Assembly (NCBI RefSeq): GCF_902497895.1
Contig: NZ_CABVHQ010000057.1
Location: forward strand, 1-38,782
DNA from: Pseudomonas fluorescens
GTDB lineage: Bacteria > Pseudomonadota > Gammaproteobacteria > Pseudomonadales > Pseudomonadaceae
Reading direction: 5' to 3'
DNA: 38,782 nt
Below are positions 1 to 9,400 of this stretch, piece after piece. Each line of letters starts with the position of its first letter. The first letter of the stretch is position 1. The position numbers and the translations under genes were made by a program. Below the pieces are notes generated by a model. The model was not told the DNA's origin. It made no database searches and was given only the letters and a program-made list of their open reading frames with translations.

Positions 1-112
1 CACGACCTTATCAACTCCTTCTGGGCTTCGGTGAACTGAAGCAACTCGCTGCCGAAAACTGCGTAACTCTTTGTTTACCAAGGAGTTTTCCGTTTCGACT
101 GCGCCGGAAGTG
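1..112 (-). other. Probable distal 5' leader of an rRNA operon
   Basis: The stretch downstream of the minus-strand promoter at 119-146 has no convincing ORF. It resembles, from memory, the long leader between the distal promoter and the 16S gene of Pseudomonas rRNA operons. No 16S sequence or boxA is inside the window, so the identity rests on the promoter type and on recall. It would be transcribed leftward out of the window. Confidence 0.45.
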
Positions 113-118
113 GGGCGA

Positions 119-146
119 ATTATAGACTTCCAGGATCTGCCGTCAA
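119..146 (-). promoter_or_regulatory. Strong sigma-70 promoter of rRNA type
   Basis: On the minus strand there is TTGACG (146-141), a 16-bp spacer and a perfect TATAAT (124-119). The bases after the -10 box are GC-rich (TCGCCCC), like the discriminator of stringently controlled rRNA promoters. The DNA upstream of the -35 box is rich in short A/T tracts, as in an UP element. The promoter points out of the left edge, away from the exporter gene at 308. Confidence 0.62.
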
Positions 147-307
147 GCGCTGATTTAGCTTTTCTATCAATAACCGCCGAAAACCTGAAAACCTGCTTAT
201 ATATAGAGGTGCAGCAAACTGCTTGCGCACTATATTGCTCATTTCCCGATAGTTGAGCATCATGTGTCCTGCACACTTACCAGCCCACTTGCGGATGACG
301 CCTCTTA

Positions 308-1195
308 ATGACTGACCAACCCCGAAGCCTTGCCTCGATTCTGTTCCCGGTCGGCCTGCTGCTGATCGCCATGGCTTCCATCCAGTCCGGAGCATCCCTG
401 GCAAAAAGCATGTTCCCGGTAGTGGGAGCACAAGGCACCACTACCCTGCGGCTGATTTTTGCCAGCGTCATCATGCTGATCCTGCTTCGCCCGTGGCGCG
501 CCAGGTTCACGGCCAGCACCCTGCGCACGGTCATCGTCTACGGGATGGCGCTTGGCGGGATGAATCTGCTCTTCTATATGTCACTCAATACCGTTCCACT
601 GGGAATTGCGGTTGCCCTGGAGTTCACCGGCCCCCTGGCGGTCGCTATCTATGCTTCACGCCGGGCCATGGATTTCCTCTGGATCGGCCTGGCAGTCATC
701 GGTTTGCTACTGCTGATTCCCACCGGCGATAGCCGCTCCGGGATCGACCTCGTCGGCGCCGCTTATGCGCTGGGCGCAGGGGTCTGCTGGGCGGTGTATA
801 TCCTGTTCGGGCAAAAGGCCGGTGCCGACAACGGCATTCAAACCGCTGCGTTGGGTGTGATGATCGCGGCGTTATTCGTCGCGCCGGTGGGCATCGTCCA
901 TGCTGGAGCGACTTTACTGACGCCTTCCTTGATCCCGGTCGCCATTGGCGTGGCGATTTTGTCTACCGCCGTGCCCTACACCCTGGAGATGGTGGCCCTT
1001 ACCCGGATTCCAGCCAGGACCTTTGGCACGCTGATGAGCATGGAACCGGCATTCGGCGCCCTGTCTGGCCTGTTGTTCCTGCATGAGTACCTGTCTGTGG
1101 CCCAGTGGCTTGCCATTGCCTGCATCATTCTCGCTTCCGCCGGTGCCACCCTGACCATGCGCCGCCAATCCCCGCAAATGCTCGCTACCGATTGA
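308..1195 (+). CDS. rhtA: DMT/EamA-family exporter, RhtA-like (threonine/homoserine efflux)
   Basis: This 295-residue inner-membrane protein has about ten hydrophobic segments arranged as two EamA repeats. The first begins near residue 10 (FPVGLLLIAMASIQSGAS) and the second near residue 148. Length and the N-terminal stretch fit the RhtA branch of the drug/metabolite transporter family, whose E. coli member exports threonine and homoserine; the substrate here is inferred. The ATG at 308 has only a weak ribosome-binding site. The gene stands alone, 160 bp after a divergent rRNA-type promoter, and is followed by 169 bp with no gene. Confidence 0.8.
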   Translation: MTDQPRSLASILFPVGLLLIAMASIQSGASLAKSMFPVVGAQGTTTLRLIFASVIMLILLRPWRARFTASTLRTVIVYGMALGGMNLLFYMSLNTVPLGIAVALEFTGPLAVAIYASRRAMDFLWIGLAVIGLLLLIPTGDSRSGIDLVGAAYALGAGVCWAVYILFGQKAGADNGIQTAALGVMIAALFVAPVGIVHAGATLLTPSLIPVAIGVAILSTAVPYTLEMVALTRIPARTFGTLMSMEPAFGALSGLLFLHEYLSVAQWLAIACIILASAGATLTMRRQSPQMLATD

Positions 1196-1364
1196 AGCGG
1201 GGTTGACGAAACTCTGGCATTTGCCGCTCAATTAGGCCATGTTTAGCCCTAACTCTGTGTAAGCCATGGATTTTTTTCAAATAGGAACATCATCCACGCG
1301 ACATGCAAGAGCGGATAAAGCCAGACTCGGGCGCCAGACCCGAAGCCAGCTATAGAGGAAGGGA

Positions 1365-1646
1365 ATGAAACGAGTCTTGATACTGCTCACCGTACTTGCC
1401 ATTGCAAGCTGTGCTGCAACTTCAAAAACCGAGGTAAAGCGTGGTAAGAAGGGGCTGCATATCAACTGCTCCGGCCTCTCCTCTTCCTGGGACAAGTGTT
1501 ACGCCAGCGCCGCCAATTCGTGCGGCGCCAAGGGCTACAAAGTGATCGCCAAATCCGGCGACTCAGTGGAAGAGCCCGGCGATTACCCCTTTGGCCTGAA
1601 CCCCGCCGGCTATACGAGCCGCAGCATGATCGTCATCTGTAAATGA
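1365..1646 (+). CDS. Small lipoprotein of unknown function
   Basis: This 93-residue protein starts with a lipoprotein signal: basic MKR, a hydrophobic core and the lipobox IASC (Cys16 would be lipidated). The mature part is about 78 residues with four more cysteines (in NCSG, DKCY, SCGA and ICK), so disulfides in the periplasm are likely. The spacing resembles short secreted proteins of proteobacteria with no assigned role; I do not recognise a named family. A good ribosome-binding site (GAGGAAGGG) lies just before the ATG. Confidence 0.75.
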   Translation: MKRVLILLTVLAIASCAATSKTEVKRGKKGLHINCSGLSSSWDKCYASAANSCGAKGYKVIAKSGDSVEEPGDYPFGLNPAGYTSRSMIVICK

Positions 1647-1649
1647 ACT

Positions 1650-1679
1650 GGCGCTAGCTCAAACACCTGAGCTTGCGCC
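1650..1679 (+). terminator. Weak hairpin after the small lipoprotein gene
   Basis: A 12-bp imperfect inverted repeat (GGCGCTAGCTCA / TGAGCTTGCGCC, one mismatch) with a 6-nt loop follows the stop codon at 1646. No T-tract follows, so it is a poor intrinsic terminator and could simply stabilise the 3' end. It lies between convergent genes. Confidence 0.3.
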
Positions 1680-1707
1680 GCCCTCTTGATGAAGCTGCAA
1701 AGACGAT

Positions 1708-3516
1708 TTAAATAGCCGCCGTCCGGGTGTTCAGCCACTCCAGAGCCGCGCCTTCAAGCAGCGGGCTCAAACGCTCACGGACTTGCGCGTGATAGCCGTT
1801 GAACCACTCTTTCTCGTCTTGAGTCAGCAATGCCGGCTCCAGGCAACGAGTGTCGATCGGGCACAGGGTCAGGGTTTCGAACTTGAGGAATTCACCAAAT
1901 TCGGTGCTGCCTGCTTCGCGATTCAACGCCAGGTTCTCGATCCGCACCCCCCAGCGGCCAGGACGATAAGTGCCCGGTTCGATGGAGGTGATCATCCCCG
2001 GCTGCATCGCGGTGTGTGGTGCCGCCGCTGCCTGATAGGCAATCACCTGCGGACCTTCATGGACGTTGAGGAAATAACCGACGCCATGCCCGGTGCCGTG
2101 ACCGTAGTCGACGCCTTCGGCCCAGATCGGTGCACGGGCGATGGAATCCAGCAGCGGCGACAGAATGCCCCGCGGGAACTGTGCGCGGGACAGCGCGATC
2201 ACGCCCTTGAGGACCCGCGTGCAGTCACGCTTCTGCTCCTCGGTCGGCGTGCCGACTGGCACCATGCGGGTAATATCGGTGGTGCCACCCAGGTACTGAC
2301 CACCGGAGTCGATCAGCAGCAAACCATCGCCTTCGATCAGCGCATGTTCTTCTTCGGTGGCATGGTAGTGCGGCATCGCACCGTTGGCATTGAACGCCGC
2401 GATGGTATTGAAGCTCAGCGAGACATACCCCGGCCGGCGGGTACGCGCCGCGGTCAGGTGCTCATCGATAGTCAACTCAGTGATTCGCTCACGACCCAAT
2501 GCGCTGTCCAGCCAGGCGAAGAATTCGCATAGCGCCGCGCCGTCCTGCTCCATGGCCTGACGAATATGTTCGGCATCGGCGAGGCTTTTTTGCGACTTGG
2601 CCAGGGTCGTCGGGTTCAGCCCTTCCAGCAGCTTGACGCCACTGCCCAGGTTATCCAGCAGCCCCGCCGTTACCCGCGCCGGGTCGACCAACAGGCTCGA
2701 GCCGCTCGGTACTGCACTCAATGCCGCGGCCACTTCGCTGTAGTCACGCAAGATCACGCCATCCTGTTCAAGGATCGCGCGCAATGGTGCATCGACTTTG
2801 CTCAGCGCGACAAACAGCGTCGCCTGCTGCTGGCCAATCAAGGCGAAGGAAACGAAAACCGGGTTGAATGACACATCGGCGCCACGCAGGTTGAACAGCC
2901 AGGCGATGTCATCGAGGGTCGCGATGAAGTGCCAATCGGCGCCACGGGCTTTCAGGTTCTCGCGCAGTTTGGCGAGTTTCTCGCCACGGCTGACGGTGGC
3001 CTGGGGCGGCAAGTGTTGGTAAATCGGCTGATCCGGCAGCGCTGGACGGTCTTGCCAGACCTGGTTCAACACATCGATATCGGTGCGCAGTCGAGCACCA
3101 CGTTCCTGGAGCTTGCTGCCCAGGGTACGCGCTGAAGCCACCGCCATGACCGCGCCATCGACGGCGACCACGCCGCCTTCGGGAGTCTGCTCGGCCAGCC
3201 AGTCCAGCGGGCCTGGTTGTCCCGGTTGAAGTTTTACCAGCTCGATACCGCTGCCCTTGAGTTCCTTGCTTGCCTGCTCCCAGTAACGGCTGTCAGCCCA
3301 GACGCCAGCGAAGTCAGGGGTCACGATCAGCGTGCCGACCGAACCATGAAAGCCCGACAGCCATTGCCGTCCCTGCCAATAGCCCGGCAGGTATTCCGAC
3401 AGGTGCGGATCGGCCGACGGCACCAGCAAGGCATGAATGCCCTCCCGGCTCATCAGCTCGCGGGTTTGCGCCAGGCGCTGGGAAACCGCTCCGTTGCTCA
3501 ATGGTTGCGTGCTCAT
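1708..3516 (-). CDS. Xaa-Pro aminopeptidase (M24B, long form)
   Basis: This 602-residue cytoplasmic metallopeptidase should remove N-terminal residues before proline. It has two creatinase-type N-terminal domains (about 15-150 and 160-310) and a C-terminal pita-bread domain. The metal-ligand motifs are visible: DSGGQYLGGTTDITR (two Asp), GHGTGHGVGYFLNVHEGP (His), SIEPGTY (Glu) and GVRIENLAL (Glu). The length fits the ~600-residue eukaryote-like aminopeptidase P group rather than the ~440-residue E. coli PepP. The start is set by AGGAG ahead of the ATG at 3516. It lies 52 bp downstream of the cysteine desulfurase gene on the same strand and may be co-transcribed. Confidence 0.92.
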   Translation of the reverse strand: MSTQPLSNGAVSQRLAQTRELMSREGIHALLVPSADPHLSEYLPGYWQGRQWLSGFHGSVGTLIVTPDFAGVWADSRYWEQASKELKGSGIELVKLQPGQPGPLDWLAEQTPEGGVVAVDGAVMAVASARTLGSKLQERGARLRTDIDVLNQVWQDRPALPDQPIYQHLPPQATVSRGEKLAKLRENLKARGADWHFIATLDDIAWLFNLRGADVSFNPVFVSFALIGQQQATLFVALSKVDAPLRAILEQDGVILRDYSEVAAALSAVPSGSSLLVDPARVTAGLLDNLGSGVKLLEGLNPTTLAKSQKSLADAEHIRQAMEQDGAALCEFFAWLDSALGRERITELTIDEHLTAARTRRPGYVSLSFNTIAAFNANGAMPHYHATEEEHALIEGDGLLLIDSGGQYLGGTTDITRMVPVGTPTEEQKRDCTRVLKGVIALSRAQFPRGILSPLLDSIARAPIWAEGVDYGHGTGHGVGYFLNVHEGPQVIAYQAAAAPHTAMQPGMITSIEPGTYRPGRWGVRIENLALNREAGSTEFGEFLKFETLTLCPIDTRCLEPALLTQDEKEWFNGYHAQVRERLSPLLEGAALEWLNTRTAAI

Positions 3517-3568
3517 TGTGTCTCCTGCTAATCACTCATGATTTTTATTGGGTGCCGTGCGGAAGCCC

Positions 3569-4738
3569 TTATGGTTGGGCAACGGCCCAGAACGCCGGTG
3601 CACTGGCGGATGCAGCCTTGATCAATTGTGCCGCCTGGTCGATATCCTGCTCGGTGGTGAAACGCCCGAGGCTCAGGCGGATGGTGCGACTGGCCGCCCG
3701 AGCATCATGCCCCAGGGCCAGCAATACATGGGACGGTGCATTACTCGCCGAGTTGCAGGCCGAAGTCGCCGAAAAGGCAATCGATGCACTCAACGCCGCC
3801 GAATTGAACTCGCCCTCGCTGAAGGTCAGGCTCAAGGTGTGGGGAATGCGCTGGGTCGCGCTGCCGTTCAAGCGTACACCGGGAATACTGAAGAGTTGCC
3901 CCAGCAAACGCTCGCGCAACGCCGCGATGGTTGCAGCTTCTTCGCCGAAGGATTCCGCCGCCAGGGCAAAGGCCGCGCCCATGGCCGCGATCTGGTGAGT
4001 GGCGAGCGTCCCGGAACGCAAACCGCCTTCGTGCCCGCCACCATGAATCTGTGCCTGCAGGCGCTCCTGCGCACGCGGGCCGACATACAGCGCACCGATG
4101 CCCTTGGGGCCATAAATCTTGTGGGCGGAAAACGACATCAGATCCACCGGCCACTCGGCCAGGTCAATCGCCACCTTGCCAGCGCCTTGCGCGGCATCGA
4201 CGTGGAACAACGCACCCTGCTCACGCACCCGTTGGCCAATGGCCGGGATGTCGTTGACGGTACCCAGTTCATTGTTGACCAGCATCAGCGACACCAGAAA
4301 GGTGTCCTCGCGCAGCGCGTCACTGACCGCCTGCGCGCTGATCAAACCCTCGGCATCCGGTACCAGGTAAGTCACGGCGACCCCGGCATCCTGCAACTGC
4401 CGGGCGGTGTCGAGAATCGCCTTGTGTTCGATTTGACTGGTGATGATATGCCCGCCCGACCCACCGCGGGCCTGGGCGACGCCCTTGAGTGCAAGGTTGT
4501 TCGATTCCGTGGCGCCGGAGGTCCAGACGATCTGCGCAGGCTGCGCCCCGACCAATTCGGCCACCTGCCAGCGGGCGTGCTCAACCGTTTGCCGGGCCTG
4601 TTGGCCGAAAGCATGGGAGCTGGAGGCCGGGTTGCCGAAATTACCGCTGAACCCCAGACAATCGACCATCACATGGATGACTCGATCATCCACCGGCGTG
4701 GTGGCGGCGTAGTCGAAATACAAAGGGCGTTTATTCAT
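3569..4738 (-). CDS. Cysteine desulfurase, NifS/IscS-like (class V aminotransferase)
   Basis: This 389-residue PLP enzyme would convert cysteine to alanine and an enzyme-bound persulfide. Hallmarks are YFDYAATTPVD at the N-terminus, TSGATESNN, the PLP lysine in SFSAHKIYGPKG, and the catalytic-loop cysteine in SATSACNSAS. The reading frame stays open another 62 codons upstream, but homologues begin at the MNKRPLYFDYAATTP methionine (4738), so that start was chosen; its ribosome-binding site is weak. No iscU, iscA or fdx lies nearby, so this is a stand-alone paralogue whose sulfur acceptor cannot be read from context. The aminopeptidase gene follows. Confidence 0.88.
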   Translation of the reverse strand: MNKRPLYFDYAATTPVDDRVIHVMVDCLGFSGNFGNPASSSHAFGQQARQTVEHARWQVAELVGAQPAQIVWTSGATESNNLALKGVAQARGGSGGHIITSQIEHKAILDTARQLQDAGVAVTYLVPDAEGLISAQAVSDALREDTFLVSLMLVNNELGTVNDIPAIGQRVREQGALFHVDAAQGAGKVAIDLAEWPVDLMSFSAHKIYGPKGIGALYVGPRAQERLQAQIHGGGHEGGLRSGTLATHQIAAMGAAFALAAESFGEEAATIAALRERLLGQLFSIPGVRLNGSATQRIPHTLSLTFSEGEFNSAALSASIAFSATSACNSASNAPSHVLLALGHDARAASRTIRLSLGRFTTEQDIDQAAQLIKAASASAPAFWAVAQP

Positions 4739-4905
4739 AAAAAAGACTCGCTGAGCGTGTTCCCGGATCAGGCATGCTCGGTGATGAACGTTGACCGGCG
4801 CCAACCCGAAAGTGGCGCAAAACGGCAGACCGTAAGCAATACCTGATCGGATGCAGTTAAAGAAGGACGACCTCTCTTGAAAGTGCGTAGGAACGCTCCT
4901 GAAAT

Positions 4906-6402
4906 TCAGCTTAACAGGCTGCATAAGGGGCTAGCGAGAGGCAATCGGCCATTGGCCGTGTCCCATAGGCGGATTAAACATAAAAACCGGAAAGCCCGAC
5001 ATTCAGACTTTCCGGTTTTTTTGAGTAGCGAGACTTCATTCAGACATTGGAATATACCGCTCACCGGAGTGATATTGCCTCCATAAGGCACACTGGTTCC
5101 CGCCGCTTTGGCGATGGTGGCCCAGATGCGTTGCATGTCGACGAAGTTTCTGCCGATGACCGGATTTCCCGAATGATGCGTTTGATCGAACTGTGAAGTG
5201 ATATTCAAGTAGCGACCAGCACCGTCGCCACTCTTCAGCAATCCACCGGCCCCTCCCATCAGCACCATAGGCATGTCGATAGTATGCTCTGGCGCGCCAT
5301 CGGCCAATTCGCTGGTCACTACGACGAGGGTATGTTTGAGCAGAGTGTCGCTCGGCACATCCGGGTCGGCATGTCTTGCCAGTTCGTCCATGAACAGTTT
5401 GACCTGCTTGACGTACCACTGGCGTGTACCTTTCCAGGTTGCCTCCCCATGCTCCCTATGAGCGCATTTATGAGGATTGGCGGTAGGACTGACGTCGAGA
5501 ATATTCAGCGACTCGGCCGAGCGCCCGACCTGAATCGTCGCCACTCGACTGATTCCACAACCCAAAGCGGTAGCAACGACCTGATGATGACTGGCCTGCA
5601 CTCTGGTCCGGTACTCCGCCGACTGGTACGGCAGTGGCTCCAGGCTGAGCGGGGCACACTCGCCAATAGGCAGCTCGTTTTCTATATCCTTGATGACCTG
5701 CTCCACCGAGTCCATGTGGGTTTCCAGTTTTTGTCGCTGGCCACCGGAAAGCTTGCCTTTGAGCTCCTGGATTTCGAGCTTCGCGGGGTCAAATACGCTG
5801 GTGTTCTTGAGTTGCTGTTCACGCACCGCACGGCTGGGTATACCCAGTATCGATTCGTACATCAGCACCGGGTCGCGGTAGGGTGTGCGAATCGCCGTGC
5901 CTTCCCATGAGACAAACCACGGCGTACCGTCAACACCGGCATGGGGGCCTGAAAACAGGCTGCGCTGGGACGGAACCGTGCCTGGCAAAGCCTGCCCCAG
6001 CAACACGTCGATGGACGACATGCTGGCCGCACTGTCTCGCAATACCCTGGTCCAGCCATTATGGCCGCCATTACCGGGTCCAAGGATGATGCCGCGAAGG
6101 TACAGGGATTGACTGCGATAGGCTGCCAATTCGCGGCTGACCTCATTCAATTCGAACTCCGTGCTATCCGCCCCCTGCGCCAATGGATACCACAGACCTC
6201 GACCATCGCCAAAACCGTTCTGGTCGGTAAAAGAATCCACAGCCGTACCATCCGGTACGACAAAGAACACCACCTTCAATTTCGCCTGCTGGGTTTGCCC
6301 CGCCAGAGCCATGCGCGCAAGACCGAACTGAGTCAGGGGCCCATACACACCCGCTGCGGCCAAGCCAGCAAGGAAACGACGACGACTTTTCAAAATGCCC
6401 AT
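4906..6402 (-). CDS. Tat-exported DUF1552 protein, C-terminus probably altered
   Basis: This 498-residue protein begins with a twin-arginine signal (SRRRFLAG followed by a hydrophobic stretch to about residue 33), so it is exported folded. The remainder fits DUF1552, including STGxx-like LSGGQRQKLE and a C-terminal RIWATIAKAAG segment; the biochemical function is unknown. DUF1552 genes usually pair with DUF1592/1588 genes, as here. The ATG at 6402 was chosen because GAGGGAG precedes it and it follows the upstream stop by 2 nt (TGATTATG). An in-frame GTG at 6408 is less likely. The last ~38 codons run through a perfect terminator hairpin (4982-5020), so the natural end is probably earlier and lost by a one-base deletion near 5049. 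Confidence 0.85.
   Translation of the reverse strand: MGILKSRRRFLAGLAAAGVYGPLTQFGLARMALAGQTQQAKLKVVFFVVPDGTAVDSFTDQNGFGDGRGLWYPLAQGADSTEFELNEVSRELAAYRSQSLYLRGIILGPGNGGHNGWTRVLRDSAASMSSIDVLLGQALPGTVPSQRSLFSGPHAGVDGTPWFVSWEGTAIRTPYRDPVLMYESILGIPSRAVREQQLKNTSVFDPAKLEIQELKGKLSGGQRQKLETHMDSVEQVIKDIENELPIGECAPLSLEPLPYQSAEYRTRVQASHHQVVATALGCGISRVATIQVGRSAESLNILDVSPTANPHKCAHREHGEATWKGTRQWYVKQVKLFMDELARHADPDVPSDTLLKHTLVVVTSELADGAPEHTIDMPMVLMGGAGGLLKSGDGAGRYLNITSQFDQTHHSGNPVIGRNFVDMQRIWATIAKAAGTSVPYGGNITPVSGIFQCLNEVSLLKKTGKSECRAFRFLCLIRLWDTANGRLPLASPLCSLLS
4982..5022 (-). terminator. Intrinsic terminator embedded in the end of the DUF1552 ORF
   Basis: A perfect 13-bp stem (AAAAACCGGAAAG at 4982-4994, CTTTCCGGTTTTT at 5008-5020) encloses a 13-nt loop, with U-tracts in both directions. 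It is the expected terminator of the minus-strand DUF1592-DUF1552 operon, yet the present reading frame continues through it to a stop at 4906. Confidence 0.85.
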
Positions 6403-6404
6403 AA

Positions 6405-9400
6405 TCACTCCCTCTCGGTCTTGTATAGGAATGCATTGGAAGTGCCCAGGGCTCTGAGCATTTCACGCAGAGAACCGGAGTTCTGCAAGCCATCGGCGAT
6501 AGCCTTGACGGTGCCGGACGTCGCCTCATCGGATTTGTTGCCGAACGCAAAACGGAAGTAGCTATCCGCCATGCAGAACAACGACGCAGGGTTGCGCGGT
6601 ATCAGCTTGGCGATATCACGAACGTCATTGATGTCCTCCTTCCCTCCGGACCACAGGAATGGGCCGGATGCTTTGATCGGCAACACCTGCGGATATTGCG
6701 CATAGTTGTAGGCTGGTTCCTCAAGACGATAGCGCCCCGCCGCGTCGTAGTGCTCCATGGAAGAACCGGTGTCATTCATGTATTGATGGCACTGCCAGCA
6801 ACGCCCCCCGGACGCCTGTTCGCCGTTGACCAGATCCCAGTGCTCGCGATTGGTGATCGCCCGTGCAGGGTAGTCCGGCCTCGTAGGATCGGCTTCGACC
6901 GGTGCGCCAAACTCACGACAGAACATCTGCTCGCGAATCATGATGCCGCGCCTGACCAATGACGTCTCCTGGTAGTCCGAGGTGGCCGCCTGAGTGAGTC
7001 CGAGATGGAGCAACCCTCCTCGCTTTTCATCGACCGGGACCTTTTGCAGGGCGTCACCACTGATGCCACTGATCCCGTAATGATCCGCAAGAGGAGCGTT
7101 GAGGTAGGTGTACCCTGGGTTGAACAGTTCATTGAGCGTTCCTTGCCCATCCAGCATCACATTGCGCGTCAACAGATACTGTTCCCGAGCCATCAGCCGG
7201 ATCATGTCCGCGGTCAACCCCGGTTTCTCCTGTACGCCGCGATTGGTCTTGATGTAGTAGCTGATAAAACGGTTGAACTGTTCGACGCCTCGCTCGGAGC
7301 GCATCATCCGCTCGACCTCGGCGCCGATTTGTTGCGGGGTATTCAGTAAGCCCTTCTCGGCCTTGTCTAAAAGTTCGATACTCGGCGTCGCGCCCTCAAA
7401 AGCATAAGAGAGAGCCGTCGCCAACTCGAACGGCGTAAGCTTGAACACGGTTGAGCGGCCCGCCACCGTCTGCCCGAGTTCCGAGCGATACAGGAAGTTA
7501 GGTGACAGCAGCATCCCGGCCACCAGGCCAGTCTGCCCATCCTTGTCCAGCAAAGACTTATAGCGAGCATGTTCTGCGTCACTCAAAGGACGCCGGAACA
7601 ACCGGTAACCCAAAGCGGTCACGAGGTCAGGCTGGCTGGCCAATTTGAGTGAGGCTAATTGCTCGGGAGCAACCTTGTCAGCCACGAACAACGCCATGTC
7701 GTAGAACAGCTTTACATCTTCGGTCTGAAGAATGCCTTTATCCGCCTCGCCGGGGTATTTAAAGTCCTTCTCCGATTTGTCGGCCGGTAACTTCTCGGGA
7801 TTAATCTCGACATCCAGTATGTCTTTAACGCTGGCGGCATACTCCGCAGGCGTCAGCAGTCGCAGTTGCCGCTCACCATAGGACGCGGCCGGGTTCAGGT
7901 AAGGCGCCCAGACGACGTTATACAAGTGCTTGCTGATTTCCGCGGCACAGGTGGTATCGCAATGCCCCGCTACCGGCATGCTCTTGATCTGTTTTACCAA
8001 GGCATCCTGGCCCGCCACACTCCAGGCAAGGGCCATGCGCAAGCTATTGAAATACTCCACGGCGTGACATTTGGTGCAGGTTTCGGCCAGTACCACAGGG
8101 CCCAGTTCTTCTACCTTGCGATACGACATTGGTAAAACCTGCATGTCCTCGCTTGACTCATCGATTACCACGCTCACGAGTTCAGGCTGCGGTTTTTCCT
8201 TGGCGTAGAACGGATAAAGAATCTCGTACTGACCGTAGTCCAGAGTCTGCGTAACATTCCCCCCCCACGGCACGTTTACCGTACGTGGTTGCTCAGCAAG
8301 ATCGGCCTTGTTCCTGATGGTGATATGCCATTGGTCATCGGTTACTGATGCAGGTTTTGGCGGGGCCGGAATAGTCACCTTGACCTCAAGCTTTATCGGC
8401 CGCTCGCGATACCGCAAGTTGATCGTTTGAGTTTTGTTTGCAGCAGACAATGTGAAGTGGGTAGTGCGAACCTGCGGAATCAAGTTTTTTACATCATTGA
8501 GCTTAAGCTGATATTCCCCGTAGGCGAGGCCATTGAGGACTATCCCCGATTCGCTGTCAGCTGGATCCCAGGACACATGAAACAGTCGGCTATCCCCGTC
8601 TGGAGAGATCAAATAACCGCTGATCATCTCGTCGCTCAACTCGGGCACAGGCGCCAGCATCGGCCGCAATGCCAACTGTGTATCCAGTACCGCGTCAGCG
8701 TCGTAGCGCACGCGATAAATTATCCCGGCCACGTCATCGGAAATCAGCAGACTTTTGTCTGCCAGTTCGAGGAAGTCCGTCGGGCGCCCCGTTGAACCAT
8801 TCAGCGCATACGCATCGTTTTGATCAAGGTCCTGTTCGGAGTGATTGATCAGCGGGATCTGATTGACCACCCGGGTCCCGCCCTGAATCGTCAGCATCCG
8901 CACACCTATCCCCGGCCTTTCGGTTGAACCGGCACCGTGTAGCGCCACCAGCAAACGCTGGGTGTCGCCCTGAGTCGGGTAACCATCCCAGAATTTGACA
9001 CCCAATGGCGCGGTATTGGTACCCAGCGCAAACGCCGTAGGCACGTAATCCTGTGGATTTATCTGCTCCAGTGACTTGTCTGAAACAATCGCACCGGGAA
9101 CCAATGGCGGCTGAATTACGCCAGGGTTTTCGAACTCCTCTTTTGTGAAGCCCGGCGTATCCTTGCCGAACCGGTAGGGAACCCCGAAATGCAGACCCTG
9201 GCCACTGATCCGGTTGACTTCATCGGGGTTGGAGAACCCCTGCCGATTGTTATCGCTGAACCAGATCTCCCGAGTCTTGGGATTCCAGTCAAACCCTACG
9301 GTGTTGCGAATCCCCTTGGCCAGCACTTGAGCCTTGCCGGTCTCCAGGTCATAACGCAGCAACGCGCCGTAACGCCCGTCGGCGGGAATCATGCACAGGT

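Noticed and set aside
1..307. Short ORFs at 71-256 (+) and 120-431 (-)
   Set aside because: They overlap the rRNA-type promoter and the exporter start and have no translation signals.
3548..4846. 432-codon plus-strand open frame
   Set aside because: It is antisense to the cysteine desulfurase gene, with low-complexity composition and no recognisable domain.
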